A stretch of 64,000 bases of DNA from Lanius collurio (taxonomy: Eukaryota; Chordata; Aves; Passeriformes; Laniidae). Below are positions 60,501 through 64,000 of the stretch, in pieces. The translations under genes were made by a program, and so were the position numbers. Positions within the stretch are counted from its first letter, which is position 1. Each line of letters starts with the position of its first letter. The stretch covers positions 22,596,473-22,660,472 of the forward strand of contig JACBWW010000017.1 of assembly GCA_020086605.1 (NCBI GenBank). Direction: 5' to 3'. A model generated the notes under the pieces. The model did not search any database, was not told the DNA's origin, and saw nothing but the letters and a program-made list of their open reading frames with translations.

Positions 60501-63500
60501 GTGCTACTATTGCAGGAGAAAATACAAGACTGCTATCAGGCAGAGACAATTTTGATTTTCTGTTGAGCATTCTATTCTGTTTTGTTTGGCTGTGGTAAAT
60601 TCCCTGACAATGTCTGTTTGGATCAGCTCAGAGACGTACCCTAGACCTTAAAACAGGTCTGTGCAAGCTCAGTGATAGTCAGCACAAAGAAGCACTATAT
60701 TTATTGACTATTAATGGTTTATGGGATGTAGGGAAATTGGTTTGTGGTATCCCCTTCCAGTATTCTGTAGCTCTATTCCTCTTAATGGTATATAGGTCTC
60801 TTGTAATACTCTGTCCAGTCATAAAAAGACCAGCTCTGTAGGCAAGTGTGGCTATGAGTTTTACTGAGGCTACTTGGTTTCCCTGCATCCTGACTGAGCA
60901 AAAGTACACTGATGATAAAGTCCTGCTCAGGTTTGGATCAAGACTAAATTTTGCCTGGACCTTGTAAATATGTAACATGTGATGTCTCCTGATTTCCAAC
61001 TGGCCAATTCATATTTCTTTGACATCTTTGCACTTTGGGAACATTGCAACATGTTTGTGTATGTCATAGCCAGGAAAACAATGTTCAGCACTTGGCTTGC
61101 CCAGCAGAGCTGATGCCCACATGCTGCTGATAGCTGAGCATACCTCCGTAAGAATTAGCAGACCTTGACAAAACCATCAAAAAAATCCCAATAAAAATTA
61201 ATTGAGTGCACTTGCAATAGAATAGCTGCTTAATGCTTCCCTTCCTTACTAGAACAACTTTAAAGAAATACACCTCTTTCCTCAGAAATGGATTTTAATA
61301 GATGTTGATATCCACTGACTCAACAAACGAATGATCAATGCTTATTAAACAAACACAGTTAGAAAGGCAGTATATTGCTGCATCTGGTTAAAATTCAAAG
61401 AGAAGAAAACCTTCTTCTTTGGGATCACAAAAGTCTTCTGAGAAGTCAGTATGTGTATCCAGCAAGGGCATAAGGTGAAGATGAAGGCCTAAATGTTAGC
61501 AGGGATTTGCCAATCTCTGAACACTGGAACAGATTGCTCTGTGTTTTTAAAATGCCTTTCCTGAAGTATTCAGCTGTTTGCAATAAATGTATAAGTCATG
61601 GTGGAGAACAGGGAATTTTAATGAAAGGCATCTATATTTTTGCAATGGAATTTCTTGCACTTGTGGGAGGCCTTTTTTTTTTTTTTCACAAGTATCTCAT
61701 GTAGATATGAAATTCCTTTGTGTGGCAATGTGCACTCCGACAGCACCACTGGGAGTTAAATCTCCTCAAAAGACATCTTTGTTCAAATTCAGATTTCTAG
61801 GATGCATCTATGAATGTGGAAAGTGACTCAGCTGTATCAACATTCTAATGTTTTTCTCTGGAAAAAATATGGTGTCAGACACATGAGCAATAAACTGTTT
61901 ATCTGTAATTTAATTTTATTAAAAGTTTGCATTTTACAGTGGATGGTTGGAAACTTCATGTAGAAAATGAGTAATATTAATAGAGTATGTTAATGGTACA
62001 CAGTGACCTTGTCCATTATGTAGTACCAGGGTATTTCAAGTCATAGTCTTTTTCACTTTCTTCATAGGATATGGCTACTCATATGAAAATGGATATGTTC
62101 TTCAGTTAGTTGCACATAAAGCAAACTATAGTCCAAATTTTGATTAAAATGTTGCTCTGTGGCCTTTATATAAAACCTAATTTTATTTAATATTACTTTC
62201 TACATGTATGCAGAAAATGGCAAGCTAATATTAATAAAAGAAGGCTTACAGGAATGTGGAACAAGAACAATAGATCCTTGTCAAAATTTATTTACCTAGC
62301 TAGACTTTCATTTCAAAGTTAGCAGCACTCTGTGATACTGGAATAATACAGGGGTCTTAAAACTCTGTTAGACATTTTTAACCTACTTTAATTTATTCCA
62401 TCGTAGTTTAATCCCCTGCTGAACAGGGATGGGGTGAATTTTCAAAAATCATAATCCACTGAAGTAAAAACTCTGTAATGACAACATAGACAGCAGGCTT
62501 CAAGAGTTTAAATTCTTTCAAAAAATGTAAAACATAGGGCAAGAGTTGATAGGATATTTCATACAGTTATATTTCAATCCTTTTCCAAATCTTTATATAC
62601 TCACTTGCATCTCTGCCATCAGAAATATTTGGGCTCAATTTCTGTTCTTTTAAGGCAAAACCCAGAAAGCTGTAAAATTCTAAGGCAAAGATTTTCACAA
62701 AGTATTGTAACTCATTTGGTCCTTCCGTTCACAGACTTTTATATGTGATAGCATAATATTTTCTAAACTGAAAGAGAAATGATGTTTTACAAACCAAACA
62801 CCTTCCATTCTGTCTTAACTGGGTAAGAAAATGAAATTAAGATACAGAATACTGCACTATCTTCATCCTTCTGCTCCTCTGTAAGTTTTACAATTAATTT
62901 TATTGGTGACTCAAATTTTGGCCCAATTTTTCCTAATTTTGACTGGGAAAATTTCACGTATTTCCTATGCACTGGGAATCTACAGTTTCACACTCTTCCT
63001 TGACTATCACCTGTGGAGCTCTGGAAGCACCTGTAACTCAAACACCTTATGTTCTTTAACGAGGAAGCTCCTCTAGTGCCATACACTTCTGCAGCTTTGC
63101 CTGGCCTCAGCACCCAGGCACCAAACTCCTGCCTGAACGCCACAGGGAATATGCAGCTTCCTTGAGAGGTTTTGTTGTGTCATGCTGGACCGGAGTTTAG
63201 GTGGCAGTAGATGAAGCTGGCAGGTGGCTTGTTCAAAACAACAGGATGAGAAAGTTCTGAGAGTCTGAAATAGAGATGAGGTGGCAGGGTGTGTCACACG
63301 GTGGAACTTTCACACAGAAACAGAAAGGTTCTTGTAAGCGTTATTTATTGAAAATGAATAAATTCATAGCCACACCCACCAACTGAAGAAGTCCTTGATC
63401 TGCAAAGACTTGAAAACAAAAAAGATTTTCTAGTACAAATATCATATTCTTCCGCTCATTTTGCATTCATTGGTAAAAAAAAATGTAGCTGTTTTTCAAT

Positions 63501-64000
63501 GCATGGTACAGCACCTGACAGTCTTCCATTTTGATTTGCTAATTCTTTCAAGCTCTTAAATTAAATGGACAGTGGCAATAATTTCCTTTTTTTTCTCTCT
63601 CTACAAAAGCTACATGTTTGGAGAGAAAACTATGAGTTTTCTTCTTTGAAAATCAACAGTGACAGCAGTGCCTGTCTTCACTCCTGCTGTCCAGGAAAAG
63701 GGTGGAACAAACAGTATGGCTGGCTTTTCATCACTTCCTGTTGTGGATCTGTGGTTTTCGTTCTTGCTCCAGTGTTGTCCAGGCAGACAGGGGAGCCTGG
63801 ATGTTTAATTCTGAGTATATATCTGACTGCCACAGGGGAAAAGACAACACTGGCAGAATGAAGCAGAGAAAAAAAGGAGAAAGAGAAAAGCATCCATTAG
63901 GGCACTGCTACTAGAAGAAATGTCTCTGTAATTACAATCTAAGTCTGATTGATTTAAAGTGCCTATCTGTCTTAGATGACTAAACACTTTTTAAAAGCCT
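57550..64000. other. Anonymous DNA, no gene seen
   Basis: Frames reach about 106 codons (60679-60999 -) and none is recognised. A T14 run occurs at 61673-61686. The stretch 63060-63300 is GC-richer than its surroundings and could be an unrecognised repeat. At the window end, several overlapping frames on both strands (63565-63987) show no family features. Confidence 0.6.

Overview
This window looks like vertebrate nuclear DNA, almost certainly from a bird. It is AT-rich and poor in CpG. It holds CR1-type non-LTR retrotransposon tails (15981-16827, 18962-19115, 42920-43185) and an LTR fragment of a widespread avian endogenous-retrovirus type (23206-23447). No mammalian Alu or young L1 sequence is visible. 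No open reading frame exceeds about 143 codons, and none of the longer ones reads as a known cellular protein. I found no convincing exon, tRNA, rRNA, CpG island, CRISPR array or operon-like structure. The best description is an intergenic or deep-intronic stretch, and strandedness of a host gene cannot be decided from it.

Layout. 1-15980 is anonymous AT-rich DNA with a few short tandem or inverted duplications and some GC-richer patches (about 5560-5815, 9640-9890, 12220-12650). 15981-16999 is the most structured locus: a 5'-truncated minus-strand CR1 with an internal 72-bp tandem duplication, fused at its truncated 5' end to a 172-bp segment. That segment recurs inverted, with only 2 differences, at 26188-26359. 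18962-19115 is a second, older CR1 tail, and 23206-23447 is the LTR fragment. 30777-31979 holds a poly(A) tract and a 112-nt tract made only of G and T. 38017-38067 is a perfect 23-bp inverted repeat with a 5-nt loop.

From about 40.3 to 45.4 kb the minus strand carries a fossil LINE. A reverse-transcriptase core at 41862-41221 is readable in one frame across about 214 codons despite several stop codons, and its landmarks sit at near-canonical spacing. Possible endonuclease (45.1-45.4 kb) and post-catalytic (40.35-40.58 kb) pieces lie either side, and a younger CR1 fragment sits between the endonuclease and RT pieces. It most resembles the RTE / CFDP2-like group. A second, weaker LINE RT relic (CR1-like) lies on the plus strand at 49358-49549. 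The remainder is anonymous sequence with microsatellites and small duplications.

I do not see a previously undescribed functional gene system. The two most informative observations are the CR1-linked 172-bp inverted duplication, which looks like a chimeric retrotransposition or template-jump event, and the ancient RT fossil.
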